From Alicyclobacillus tolerans (lineage in GTDB: Bacteria > Bacillota > Bacilli > Alicyclobacillales > Alicyclobacillaceae): a stretch of DNA of 64,000 bases. The stretch covers positions 62,001-126,000 of the forward strand of contig NZ_JAJFNK010000009.1 in NCBI RefSeq assembly GCF_021739485.1, in the 5' to 3' direction. Shown here piece after piece: positions 1 through 8,349 of the stretch; the first letter of the stretch is position 1, and each line of letters opens with the position of its first letter. A program made the translations under genes and the position numbers. The notes beneath the pieces were generated by a model that saw only the letters and a program-made list of their open reading frames with translations, was not told the origin of the DNA and made no database searches.

Positions 1-2696
1 TATGTCCAGGCGCCCATATTCTGGGGTTCTTCCTGAAGCCAAACCACTTCTTGCAGGTTTTCATATTTTTGGACGAGTTGTTCAAGTTCTCCCTCGGGGA
101 GCGGATACAACTGTTCTAGCCGGGCGTACGCAACCCTATCTAGACTGGACGCATTGGATCCCGTTTCAAGTTCCCCCATCAAGTCGATGGAGACCTTGCC
201 GCTGCACAACACCAGACGCCGGACCTTATGTGCGTCGAGTTCGCGGTGGTCTTTAAGGACGGTGCAAAACGTACCTTGCGCGAGTTCTTCAACTTGCGAA
301 GCGGACCTGGGGTTCCTGAGCAGGCTTTTTGGCGTCATGACAACCAGCGGCACGGACGATTCGCCCAGCCGGGCGGCCTGCCGCCGCAACAGGTGGTAGT
401 ACTGCGCAGCAGTACTTACATTTGCCACTATGCAGTTGTTTTGACTGGCCAGTTGCAAGAAGCGTTCCAACCTTCCGCTGGAATGCTCGGGACCCTGCCC
501 CTCGTAACCGTGTGGGAGCAGCATGACCAGTCCGCTGGACTGCTGCCACTTTGCTCGTCCCGACATGATAAACTGGTCAATCAACACCTGCGCCACATTG
601 GCAAAATCCCCGAATTGCGCCTCCCACAACACCAGCGTATGCGGAGCCTGTACGCTGTAGCCGTACTCGAATCCCAGTACTGCGGACTCCGTCAAGGGGC
701 TGTTGTGCACCGTGAAGGAGGCTTGCGCTTGTGGAAGGGATTGCAACGGAATCAATTCCTCGCCCGTCTTGGAATCGTGCAGAACCAGATGGCGATGTGC
801 AAAAGTGCCCCGTTCGGAATCCTGGCCTGTGAGGCGAATCGAAACGCCGTCAGACAAGATCGTTCCAAAGGCCAAGGATTCCGCCTGGCCCCAGTCCACT
901 TGTCCTTTACCTTCGAACGGATCGCGGCGTCGAGAGAGAATCTTCTCTAACTTGGGATATACCGTAAAGCCCTGAGGCCGCGTTAACAGGGCGTCGTTGA
1001 TCTGCCTCAGCTTCTCTAAGGGAACTGCCTTGGCCTGGGCATCGGAACTGTCAAATCCAACGCTGACTTCCTCGTGCCAGCCGGAAACCTTCGCATACTC
1101 GTCGCGGAGCCCGTTTTGGACGTCCTGTTCGATTTTCTGGGTTTCGACAGCGGACAGCACGCCGTGTTTCTCCAGTTTCTTGGCAAACAACTGACGAACC
1201 GTCTCGTGTTTTTGAATGGTTTGGTACAACATGGGCTGCGTCACCGACGGGTCGTCCATTTCGTTGTGGCCCCAGCGTCGATAACCCACCAAGTCAATCA
1301 GGAAGTCTTTGTGGAACTGTTGACGGTATTCAAATGCCAGGTGGATCGCGTCCCAGCACGCTTCCGGGTTGTCGGCCGAAACGTGCACGATCGGGATTTC
1401 GAACCCTTTGGCGAGGTCGCTTGCGTACAACGTCGATCGGCCTTCTTCGGCTTCAGCCGTGAACCCAAGCAGGTTGTTTGCGATAATGTGAACCGTACCG
1501 CCCGTCTCGTAACCGCGAATTCTCGACAGGTTGAGGGTCTCCGGAACGATGCCTTCGCCAGGGAACGCGGCGTCTCCGTGAATCAGGACAGCCAAAGCGC
1601 GATCGCGATCAAAAGCAGGCGTTCCAGGACGGCTCCGGTCGTCTTGAGCCGCCCGGGTATACCCTTCGACGACGGGATTGACGAATTCTAAATGGCTTGG
1701 GTTGTTGGCTAACGTGATTTTTGCGTGGATGGGTCCACCGTCGTTTTGAATGGTGCGATAGGCTCCGAGGTGGTATTTCACATCTCCGGTCCAGCCAAAG
1801 TTGATGCCGGTGGATCCTTCAGAGGGAACCAAGTCCTTGTTTGGCGAATTCCGGAACTCCGAAAAGATGGCTGCATACGGTTTGCCCAGTACGTGGGCCA
1901 AAACATTGAGGCGGCCCCTGTGCGCCATGCCAATCATGATGTCTTTGACTCCGTTTTTGACGGACTGATGCACAAGCAAATCCAGCATTGGCACGAGTGT
2001 GTCGACGCCCTCTATGGAAAACCGCTTTTGTCCGGCGAACGTACGGTGCAAGAAGCGCTCAAACATTTCAACCTCAGTAAGGCGCTTTAGCAGGTTCTTT
2101 TTGTCCTCCACCGAATAAGGACGGCGGTAAGCCGTGGATTCGACCTGTTTGTACAACCACTCGCGTTCCGACGGGTTGTTGACCTGGCCAAACTCAAATG
2201 CCGCCTCTCCAGTGTAGACTTCCAATAGCCGGTCAACTGCGTCACGACCCGTCTGCATGCCAGATGGGGCGTGATTCCATATCCAATTTGCAGGGATCCG
2301 TTCAAGGTCCTGCCAAGTCAAGCCGTAGCTTTCCAGTTGAATGAGCGGATGGGTCTCGACAGACGCTTTGGTGGGAACAAAATGTGCCGCAAGGTGTCCG
2401 TACTCGCGGATGCTGCTCACCAGGTCTACAGATGCAATGACCTTTTGGATGTCGCCTGTGTCTTGCGGGGAAGGCGCGGCGGAAGGTTGTGGTGTGGTCA
2501 ACGCGCTCTCTCCGACGCGGTCCACAAGTTGCTCCGGCGTTGCTTCCATTTGCTCAAAAACATGCCTGGTCGCTTCGTCTACGGACGTGGGGTCCTGAAG
2601 GTACTGTTCGTAGAGATCGACGAAATAACCAAGATTTGGGCCGTAAAAAGTGGACAACAATTCCTCGGTTAGTCTTTGTGGAGCTTGTGTTTTCAC
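1..2696 (-). CDS. odhA: 2-oxoglutarate dehydrogenase E1 component, 3' end beyond window
   Basis: Thiamine-diphosphate-dependent E1 subunit of the 2-oxoglutarate dehydrogenase complex. It decarboxylates 2-oxoglutarate and passes the succinyl group to the lipoyl domain of E2. The frame stays open from a GTG at 2696 (preceded by TAAGGAGAT) to the left edge, about 898 codons. The family is about 940 residues, so only the C-terminal tip is missing. Conserved stretches seen on the minus strand are LAVLIHGDAAFPGEG (near 1570-1610) and EEPQNMGAW (at 5-30), both typical of OdhA/SucA. The N terminus (FYGPNLGYFVDLYEQYL) is also typical. odhB would be expected downstream, outside the window. Family assignment is very sure. 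Confidence 0.95.
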   Translation of the reverse strand, partial: MKTQAPQRLTEELLSTFYGPNLGYFVDLYEQYLQDPTSVDEATRHVFEQMEATPEQLVDRVGESALTTPQPSAAPSPQDTGDIQKVIASVDLVSSIREYGHLAAHFVPTKASVETHPLIQLESYGLTWQDLERIPANWIWNHAPSGMQTGRDAVDRLLEVYTGEAAFEFGQVNNPSEREWLYKQVESTAYRRPYSVEDKKNLLKRLTEVEMFERFLHRTFAGQKRFSIEGVDTLVPMLDLLVHQSVKNGVKDIMIGMAHRGRLNVLAHVLGKPYAAIFSEFRNSPNKDLVPSEGSTGINFGWTGDVKYHLGAYRTIQNDGGPIHAKITLANNPSHLEFVNPVVEGYTRAAQDDRSRPGTPAFDRDRALAVLIHGDAAFPGEGIVPETLNLSRIRGYETGGTVHIIANNLLGFTAEAEEGRSTLYASDLAKGFEIPIVHVSADNPEACWDAIHLAFEYRQQFHKDFLIDLVGYRRWGHNEMDDPSVTQPMLYQTIQKHETVRQLFAKKLEKHGVLSAVETQKIEQDVQNGLRDEYAKVSGWHEEVSVGFDSSDAQAKAVPLEKLRQINDALLTRPQGFTVYPKLEKILSRRRDPFEGKGQVDWGQAESLAFGTILSDGVSIRLTGQDSERGTFAHRHLVLHDSKTGEELIPLQSLPQAQASFTVHNSPLTESAVLGFEYGYSVQAPHTLVLWEAQFGDFANVAQVLIDQFIMSGRAKWQQSSGLVMLLPHGYEGQGPEHSSGRLERFLQLASQNNCIVANVSTAAQYYHLLRRQAARLGESSVPLVVMTPKSLLRNPRSASQVEELAQGTFCTVLKDHRELDAHKVRRLVLCSGKVSIDLMGELETGSNASSLDRVAYARLEQLYPLPEGELEQLVQKYENLQEVVWLQEEPQNMGAWT

Positions 2697-3085
2697 GGCA
2701 AATCTCCTTACTATGAGACATCAACTTAACGTACATCGAGCAATTTTACTATTTCGCAGTTCGCCCGACAACCGGGATGTTCGTTGGCATGGCTGTCTTT
2801 GGTGTTGGTTTGGATAGGCCTGTAGTGGACTGATAATAGAATGACCGGGACAAATAACAGAGGGTAGTATGAAGTTAAATTGGCCAAAGTATGTGACGGC
2901 ACAGCGACGGGGAACAAGGTATACTGATAGGGTACTGGCCCAATATGGCCGCCTGCAGAACCTTGCTCGGTCCGGTTTTACAAGTCCATGGACAGGTCTA
3001 GAAGACTGCAGTCGCGGCTTACAGAGTTCCATCTATGGCTTACATAGTTCCATGGTTAAGGAAAGAAGTGAAGGAGGTGGCCGCA
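2697..3085. other. Divergent intergenic region between odhA and the lipoyl protein
   Basis: This 389-bp gap should hold both divergent promoters. A TATACT hexamer at about 2922 could be a -10 for the rightward gene, but no convincing -35 lies 17 bp upstream. A 21-bp unit occurs twice in tandem at 3016-3057. No RNA gene or coding frame is supported. Confidence 0.4.
3016..3057. repeat. 21-bp tandem repeat, two copies
   Basis: GGCTTACAGAGTTCCATCTA and GGCTTACATAGTTCCATGGT follow each other with a 21-bp period, just upstream of the lipoyl-protein ribosome binding site. It may be a leader element or only a local duplication. Confidence 0.7.
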
Positions 3086-3331
3086 GTGGTGGACGTAAAG
3101 ATTCCTGAACTCGGAGAAAGTGTCACAGAGGGTCTGCTCAACCGCTGGCTCAAAAAGGTTGGGGATCAAGTGGAGCAATACGAACCCCTTGTGGAAGTGA
3201 CAACGGATAAGGTGAACATCGAGATCCCCGCCGAACAGGCCGGTGTATTGGCTGAAATTCTCGTGCAGGAAGGCGAAAAAATTGGCTTGGATACTGTCAT
3301 CTGCCGATTGCGGACGGACGAAGACAAGTAG
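3086..3331 (+). CDS. Stand-alone lipoyl-domain protein
   Basis: An 81-residue protein that is almost entirely one biotinyl/lipoyl attachment domain. The N-terminal [11 protein letters not shown] and the modification loop [13 protein letters not shown], with its lipoylatable lysine in DKV, match the first domain of E2 subunits of 2-oxoacid dehydrogenases. The fold ends with the last strand (VICRL) and a stop follows seven residues later. There is no linker, E1/E3-binding domain or catalytic domain, and none follows in any frame. The GTG start at 3086 is chosen because AAGGAGG lies 8 bases upstream. It is divergent from odhA. It could be a carrier acting in trans or a remnant of a duplicated odhB. 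The intact start signal and conserved lysine argue that it is expressed. Confidence 0.8.
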   Translation: MVDVKIPELGESVTEGLLNRWLKKVGDQVEQYEPLVEVTTDKVNIEIPAEQAGVLAEILVQEGEKIGLDTVICRLRTDEDK

Positions 3332-3514
3332 AGCGCTGGTCTTGTGACCGCGTGCCGTCAGGCCGACGCATCGCAATCCCCCTCGAGCAACTCGGTGTGA
3401 CGAAAACAGCGCCACGGCGGTCTTTGCCGCTGGGCGCTGCAAGTCATGCGAAATTCTGTTTCTGGCTGCCGAGTTCTAGTTGTGGCTCTGGTTTGGTTCT
3501 GGCCGGGGTTCACT

Positions 3515-4366
3515 CTAGGGCGTCGGCAAGCTGTTTTGCAGTTGCTTGGCTACGTTCTGGAGCTGTGTCTGCCCGTTTCGCAGCTGTTGTTGCAACTGTG
3601 TCGAGCCGCTTTGCAGTTGCGATGAAAGCTGCTGGGCCCCGCTTTGCAGTTGTGATTGGAGTTGCTGTCCTCCTTGGTTCAACTGTTGCTGAACCTGGGT
3701 TAAGGGGTTGGAGCCGGAGCCGCTCATGCCGCTCATGCCGCTTTGCAGTTGTTGCGGCAAGCTGCTTAAAGGGTTGGAAGAACTGCTCAGTGAGCTCAGC
3801 GGGTTGCTTCCAGAACTGGGCAACGACAATCCGCTTGGCGGCACCGCGCTCCCGCTCATACTGGAAGAGAAGGAACCCCCGTTTGGCCCCACGCTCGAGT
3901 TAAACTTGCCCGAGAAGCTCGCCGTTCCGGTTGCAGAGCTGGCACTCGACGGGGTCGATCCCGATACGCTCGAGTTCAAACTGGCCCCGGACGGCGAGAC
4001 ACTTCCGCCGCCAGAGCCCTGAATCGGGGAAGTGGAACTGCTGGAAAATTGCATCGAACCGCTCGCTTGGCTCGGGTTCAAGTTGTACGCTAAATTCCCC
4101 ATTGGACCCAGTGGGATTGTTCCGCTTTGCGCTCCGCTTGGGAGGCTTGGCAGGTTGGGCGCGCTCAGTGCTCCTGCTGTCAAGCCTGAACCTCCGTTTG
4201 AAGCGGTGGTTGAGCCGGTGGTTGAGCCACTCGAACCTGTTGCGCAGCTTGCAGCACTCGCTTGCATTTGGTTGTGCAGAGCAGGTACGAAAGTCGCCAT
4301 AGCGCCGCCAAATGCAATCAGTGAGGCTGCTCCCGCAATTTTCAACGCCAATTTGCCTGCTATCAT
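3515..4366 (-). CDS. Secreted low-complexity Ser/Gly/Gln-rich protein
   Basis: A 283-residue protein with an N-terminal signal-like segment (KLALKIAGAASLIAFGGAMA) and then no recognisable domain. Residues about 40-195 are Ser/Gly/Asn/Pro-rich (runs such as SSGSNPLSSLSSSSNPLSSL). Residues about 200-280 are Gln-rich with a heptad-like LQSGAQQL/LQSGSTQL/LRNGQTQL pattern that could form amphipathic helices. The start follows GGAGGAGATG. It is monocistronic. Function unknown; a spore-coat or cell-surface protein is only a guess from composition. Confidence 0.6.
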   Translation of the reverse strand: MIAGKLALKIAGAASLIAFGGAMATFVPALHNQMQASAASCATGSSGSTTGSTTASNGGSGLTAGALSAPNLPSLPSGAQSGTIPLGPMGNLAYNLNPSQASGSMQFSSSSTSPIQGSGGGSVSPSGASLNSSVSGSTPSSASSATGTASFSGKFNSSVGPNGGSFSSSMSGSAVPPSGLSLPSSGSNPLSSLSSSSNPLSSLPQQLQSGMSGMSGSGSNPLTQVQQQLNQGGQQLQSQLQSGAQQLSSQLQSGSTQLQQQLRNGQTQLQNVAKQLQNSLPTP

Positions 4367-4666
4367 GTAGAATCATCTCCTCCAACAGACTCTCTTGCAC
4401 AAGTGATGGTGCGGACTTTTGGATTGTTCAGACATTAATAGGTTCGAAGCGTTTTAGGTGTTTGTGACCGTTCGAAGCGCAACTTCTGATGAAGTGTCAT
4501 TCACCGGCGACAAAGCCTAATCCAACATGACACCTTGAAAAGAAAACGGTTTCAATGTAACATGAAATCACAACTAGAACATAGAGCAACAAAATTGAAC
4601 AATCTCAAATTTGGCGTCAAAAATGCGTACTGACAACACATCAAGAGGTTACAGGGAGGGCCGCGT
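4367..4666. other. Divergent promoter region of the secreted protein and deoR genes
   Basis: Contains two copies of GTTCGAAGCG, at 4441-4450 and about 29 bp further on, and an inverted pair GTGTCAT/ATGACAC between about 4495 and 4534. It also contains the cre-like box at 4541-4554. No coding sequence is seen. Confidence 0.4.
4541..4554 (+). promoter_or_regulatory. cre-like box upstream of deoR
   Basis: AGAAAACGGTTTCA matches the CcpA consensus TGNAANCGNWNNCW at all but the first position. Catabolite control of an acid-sugar locus would be logical. The call rests on sequence similarity only. Confidence 0.45.
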
Positions 4667-5464
4667 ATGCTGGCGAAACGACGGCAGCAGGAGATTTTGA
4701 GCTTGTTGTCGCAACACGGCGAGGTGAAGATCCAACAGTTGGCGGACCGGTTTTCGGTCTCTTCGATGACGATACGCAGGGACCTTGAACACCTCGAAAC
4801 CGACGGCCTCCTGCAGCGCACGTACGGGGGCGCCGTCACGTTTGAAGGCGGTTGGATGGAACCGTCATTGGCAAGCAAGAAAGAGAGCCACGCGGGGCAA
4901 AAGGAAGAGATTGCCAAAACGGCAGCGCAACTCGTGGAACCCGGCATGAGCGTGATTTTGGATGCGGGTTCCACGGCTCTTGCGCTCGCGAAAGAACTTG
5001 TCGAGCGAGCCCCGTTGCGGGTTGTCACGACCGATCTCGACGTTGCACGGGAACTTGGGGGGCAGGAAGACATCGAGGTATTTGTGACGGGCGGGCAGGT
5101 TCGCCCCGAAGTGTACAGTTTGGAGGGCGACATGGCTTTGAGGGTTTTGGAAAGCGTGTTTGTTGACATCGCTTTTGTCGGCTGTGACTCGTTTACGGAG
5201 GAGTTTGCGATGAGCCGCACCGTCAATAAGTCGGCGTTAAAACAGAGCATGATGAAAGCGGCTTCGAAAAAAGTACTGCTGGCGGATTCCAGTAAATTCG
5301 GGCACGTGGTGTTTAGCAAAGTCGCACCCTTGTCCGCTTACGATGCCGTCGTTGTCGATTCCGGGTTGGCAGTTGGCGTGCGAAGTGCTCTTTTGAACAA
5401 AGGCATCCGGTTGCTTCAACCGGATGGCGGCGAACGTTTTGGCTCTATGAACGCACTGAAATAA
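4667..5464 (+). CDS. DeoR-family transcriptional regulator of the acid-sugar operon
   Basis: A 265-residue DeoR/GlpR-type regulator. The N-terminal winged helix-turn-helix (residues 1-57) contains the signature SVSSMTIRRDLEHLETDGLLQRTYGGAV. The C-terminal DeoRC sensor domain carries DAGSTALALAKEL and a late region with LADSSKFGHVVFSKVAPL, typical of phosphosugar-binding members. The start follows GGGAGGG with good spacing. It lies directly upstream of and co-oriented with the DUF1537 kinase, so it most likely controls that operon, probably as a repressor sensing a phosphorylated intermediate (inference). Confidence 0.9.
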   Translation: MLAKRRQQEILSLLSQHGEVKIQQLADRFSVSSMTIRRDLEHLETDGLLQRTYGGAVTFEGGWMEPSLASKKESHAGQKEEIAKTAAQLVEPGMSVILDAGSTALALAKELVERAPLRVVTTDLDVARELGGQEDIEVFVTGGQVRPEVYSLEGDMALRVLESVFVDIAFVGCDSFTEEFAMSRTVNKSALKQSMMKAASKKVLLADSSKFGHVVFSKVAPLSAYDAVVVDSGLAVGVRSALLNKGIRLLQPDGGERFGSMNALK

Positions 5465-5469
5465 TCCAG

Positions 5470-5498
5470 TTGACAGTCCAGTGCAAAGCGCTTACACT
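5470..5498 (+). promoter_or_regulatory. Sigma-A promoter with embedded palindrome before the kinase gene
   Basis: TTGACA at 5470-5475 and TACACT at 5493-5498 are 17 bp apart. The spacer holds the near-palindrome GTGCAAAGCGCTTACAC, which resembles a cre site with one extra base or a DeoR operator. A protein bound there would block RNA polymerase. Confidence 0.7.
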
Positions 5499-5629
5499 CG
5501 AACATGAACTAACATAAATGAACAACAACTACCGTGTTCGGGTTGCGGATAATTCGCTGCAGGGCAGAGACGGTAAAGACGGTAGAGACCGTACAGCAAA
5601 GAAAAGACAGGTCGATGGGGGGGCCGGAA

Positions 5630-6934
5630 ATGAACATCATAGTTATCGCAGATGATTTAACCGGCGCAAATGGAACCGCAGCGTTACTCAAACGCGAAGA
5701 CCTGCAAAGCAGTGTGCACTTGTTGGGAGATCCAAACGCTGTGATCGAGTGGGGGCGTTTCGCAGGTGAGGGAGCGCACGTATTGGACCTAAATACTCGT
5801 AACACACCTGGGGCTGTCGCTCAACTGCGGATCCGGCAGGTGCTAGACGGCTTAAACCAAGGCTTGGACTCTGCAGAGGTTTTGTTGGGGCTGCGGATGG
5901 ACAGTACATTGCGGGGACCTGTTGCAGACTCCATTGACGCGTTACTGGATGACACGCAACTGCGGGTCGCCATCGTGGTCCCGGCATTTCCGGCGTCAGG
6001 CAGGACGACAGTACAAGCCATTCACTATTTGAACGGGGTCCCCGTCGATCAAACGTTCGTGCGACGCGATCCCACTTCTCCGGTGACTTCCTCAGACATT
6101 CGGTCGTGGATTGGCGATAAAAGTCGTTATGAATCCGTTCACGTATCGCTCGAAAGGATTCACGCCGGTGTTCAAACTGTCCGTAAGGCTTTCCTGGAGG
6201 CCGTTTCCCAGGGTGCGCGCGTCGTGCTCTGTGACGCTGTCACAGACGGCGACGTTCAAACCATTGCGACGGCCCTGGTGGAGTGCCGGGCAGAGGAACC
6301 CGGTTATCAGTGGATTCCGGTGGACCCGGGTCCTTTAACGGCGGCTGTCGTCCGGCAGATGGTTCGCCCGCGATTCCTCGCGCCGCTCGTGTTTGGGGTT
6401 TCCGGAAGTGTGATGGACAGTGCGAAAGACCAAATGGACTACTTAGAGCAGGATTTCAGCACGTTTGTATTTCACTATGAAGGGCAGTCACTCAAGGAAG
6501 TCGTCGATGCCTTTTCGCACATTCCAAGTTGGATCAAAGCCGTGGTGGTACGCACGGACACGTATGTCCCGAAGACTCCTGCGGATGTACAACGGTTGCC
6601 CGACCAGGTCTTTGCAGTGGTTCAAGCTTCGCTTCAACTGTTTCCGAGCTTGCGCGGGTTTTACCTCTCAGGTGGGGAAACGGCGGGTCAATTGCTCAAA
6701 GCCTTGGGCGTCACGCAACTGAAGCTGGAAGCGGAAGTAGCTCCGTTGACGACGCTGAGCCAAGCCGTGGACGGTCAGCTTCAGGGCAAGTGGCTCGTCA
6801 CAAAAGGCGGCGCCGTAGGGGATAAAACCGCGGTGTCCAATGCACTGGCGAGGTTGTACGACGTTATGGCTGCCAACCATCAACCCGTCACAGAAGAACA
6901 GCTTATTAAACAAGAACTGCGCAAATCGGTCTGA
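5630..6934 (+). CDS. dtnK: Four-carbon acid sugar kinase (DUF1537 family)
   Basis: A 434-residue member of the DUF1537/OtnK kinase family, which phosphorylates four-carbon acid sugars such as D-threonate and erythronates. The N-terminal substrate domain starts with IVIADDLTGANGTA and contains LRMDSTLRGPVADSID. The C-terminal nucleotide domain has FYLSGGETAGQLLKALG and KWLVTKGGAVGDKTA. Pairing with a pdxA-type dehydrogenase is the known arrangement for D-threonate/D-erythronate use, giving dihydroxyacetone phosphate and CO2, so dtnK is the likely symbol; the exact stereoisomer cannot be read from sequence. The ATG at 5630 gives the conserved N terminus. An upstream ATG at 5615 is possible. Confidence 0.85.
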   Translation: MNIIVIADDLTGANGTAALLKREDLQSSVHLLGDPNAVIEWGRFAGEGAHVLDLNTRNTPGAVAQLRIRQVLDGLNQGLDSAEVLLGLRMDSTLRGPVADSIDALLDDTQLRVAIVVPAFPASGRTTVQAIHYLNGVPVDQTFVRRDPTSPVTSSDIRSWIGDKSRYESVHVSLERIHAGVQTVRKAFLEAVSQGARVVLCDAVTDGDVQTIATALVECRAEEPGYQWIPVDPGPLTAAVVRQMVRPRFLAPLVFGVSGSVMDSAKDQMDYLEQDFSTFVFHYEGQSLKEVVDAFSHIPSWIKAVVVRTDTYVPKTPADVQRLPDQVFAVVQASLQLFPSLRGFYLSGGETAGQLLKALGVTQLKLEAEVAPLTTLSQAVDGQLQGKWLVTKGGAVGDKTAVSNALARLYDVMAANHQPVTEEQLIKQELRKSV

Positions 6935-7008
6935 GAAAGTGAAACCGAGCGCAATCTACGTAAGGTGCAAGTTCGTGTCAGCATTTTGATGGTGTGGAGG
7001 GAATGGAT

Positions 7009-8013
7009 ATGACAAAACCGGTTTTGGCAGTAACCATGGGCGACCCTGCGGGCATTGGTCCTGAGATTGCAGTGAAAGCCTTGCTAACCCGCGAGGTGTA
7101 TGAATGGTCTCGCCCGTTTATCATCGGGGACCTTTCCGTCATCGAGAATGCGCTGTCCTTTTCTGGATTGAACGCTGCCGTAAACAAGATTTCGCACCCT
7201 TCGGAAGCCCAGTACAACTTCGGCACGATTGATGTCCTGGATTTGGGGATTATCGGTGGAAAAGAGTTCAAAATTGGACAGGTTCAGGCGCTCGGAGGCG
7301 AAGCAGCCTTTGCGTACGTGAAGAAGTCTGTAGAACTGGCCATGGCTGGAGATGCGGACGCAGTGGTCACGGCTCCCATCAACAAGGAATCTCTCAAGGC
7401 CGCGCACGTGCCGTATATTGGCCATACCGAAATGTACGCCGACATGACGGGCGCTAAAGAAGAAATGACGATGTTCTCCATTTTGAACCTCAAGATTTTC
7501 TTCCTAACCCGTCACGTGGGGCTGGCAGAAGCTTGCCGACTCATTACAAAGGACCGCGTGTTGTCTGGAATTGACAAGAGCCTGCAGGCTTTGCGTCAAC
7601 TGGGATACGAGAACCCGCATTTGGCTGTCGCCGGGCTCAATCCGCACGCTGGAGAGAACGGTCTGTTCGGTCGTGAAGAGGTCGACGCCATAACACCGGC
7701 GGTTGCTGAGGCCAAAGAAAAGGGTCTAAACGTGAGCGGCCCCGTGCCTGCAGACTCTGTGTTCCACATGGCTCGCCTTGGACGCTTTGACGCCGTGTTG
7801 TCCCTTTATCATGACCAAGGCCACATTGCGGCGAAAATGATGGATTTTGAGCGCACCGTCAGCGTGACGCTGGGCTTGCCGATTTTGCGTACCAGCGTCG
7901 ATCACGGTACCGCCTTTGACATTGCCGGCCGCGGCCAAGCGAGTGCGGTCAGCATGATTGAAGCATTGCGCGTAGGCGCTGAGTACGCGAAAGCCGGCGT
8001 GAAACTGGCATAA
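7009..8013 (+). CDS. pdxA2: 4-phospho-threonate/erythronate dehydrogenase (PdxA2 type)
   Basis: A 334-residue PdxA-family NAD-dependent metal-binding dehydrogenase. TMGDPAGIGPEI at the N terminus, IGHTEMYADMTGA, NPHAGENGLFG and LYHDQGHIAAKMM supply the family's metal-binding histidines. Canonical PdxA acts in pyridoxal phosphate synthesis. The position directly after a DUF1537 kinase marks this copy as the PdxA2 type, which oxidises and decarboxylates 4-phospho-D-threonate or -erythronate to dihydroxyacetone phosphate. The start is the ATG at 7009, seven bases after GGAGGGA. The gap to the kinase gene is 74 bp and the two are probably co-transcribed. Confidence 0.87.
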   Translation: MTKPVLAVTMGDPAGIGPEIAVKALLTREVYEWSRPFIIGDLSVIENALSFSGLNAAVNKISHPSEAQYNFGTIDVLDLGIIGGKEFKIGQVQALGGEAAFAYVKKSVELAMAGDADAVVTAPINKESLKAAHVPYIGHTEMYADMTGAKEEMTMFSILNLKIFFLTRHVGLAEACRLITKDRVLSGIDKSLQALRQLGYENPHLAVAGLNPHAGENGLFGREEVDAITPAVAEAKEKGLNVSGPVPADSVFHMARLGRFDAVLSLYHDQGHIAAKMMDFERTVSVTLGLPILRTSVDHGTAFDIAGRGQASAVSMIEALRVGAEYAKAGVKLA

Positions 8014-8349
8014 GGCGTTGGGCGTGCTCGGTGCGCGGGGGCGTACCTGCCTTGCCCGTATGGCGTATTCTTTTCTTGGACAGGGCTTTGAGCAGGCGGG
8101 ATGCCGCACACACCGCGGTGTCCTCCTGCCAGAGCGCAACGACTCGTCACCGTGTGAAGTGCGGGGAAAGCAGTCCGAAAACGGTTTATGAAAACGTTAT
8201 TTGAAAGCGTTATTTGAAAACGCTGTTTGAAAACGCCCCCACTTGTCGATTTCGGCAAACCGGGCGGCGACAGTTGGATGCGCAGAGACGTGCAGCTGCA
8301 AAAAAGGCGCACTGAAGCAGATGAACCAGCAGCTAAGGAGGACATCAAG
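8014..8349. other. Intergenic region with 13-bp repeat array
   Basis: This 336-bp gap sits inside an otherwise compact operon. Its right half holds five tandem 13-bp units (8176-8240). The left half shows no gene, clear promoter or terminator. Confidence 0.5.
8176..8240 (+). repeat. Five tandem 13-bp TGAAAACG-type repeats
   Basis: Units start at 8176, 8189, 8202, 8215 and 8228 with an exact 13-bp period: CGAAAACGGTTTA, TGAAAACGTTATT, TGAAAGCGTTATT, TGAAAACGCTGTT, TGAAAACGCCCCC. Each carries TGAARACG/TGAAAGCG, which looks like the left part of a cre site. They sit about 110 bp before the transporter start. Confidence 0.85.

Noticed and set aside
228..2672. Several plus-strand open frames of 80-240 codons opposite odhA
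   Set aside because: They are shadows of the odhA frame: no ribosome sites, no family features, and the minus-strand frame encodes clear OdhA motifs throughout.
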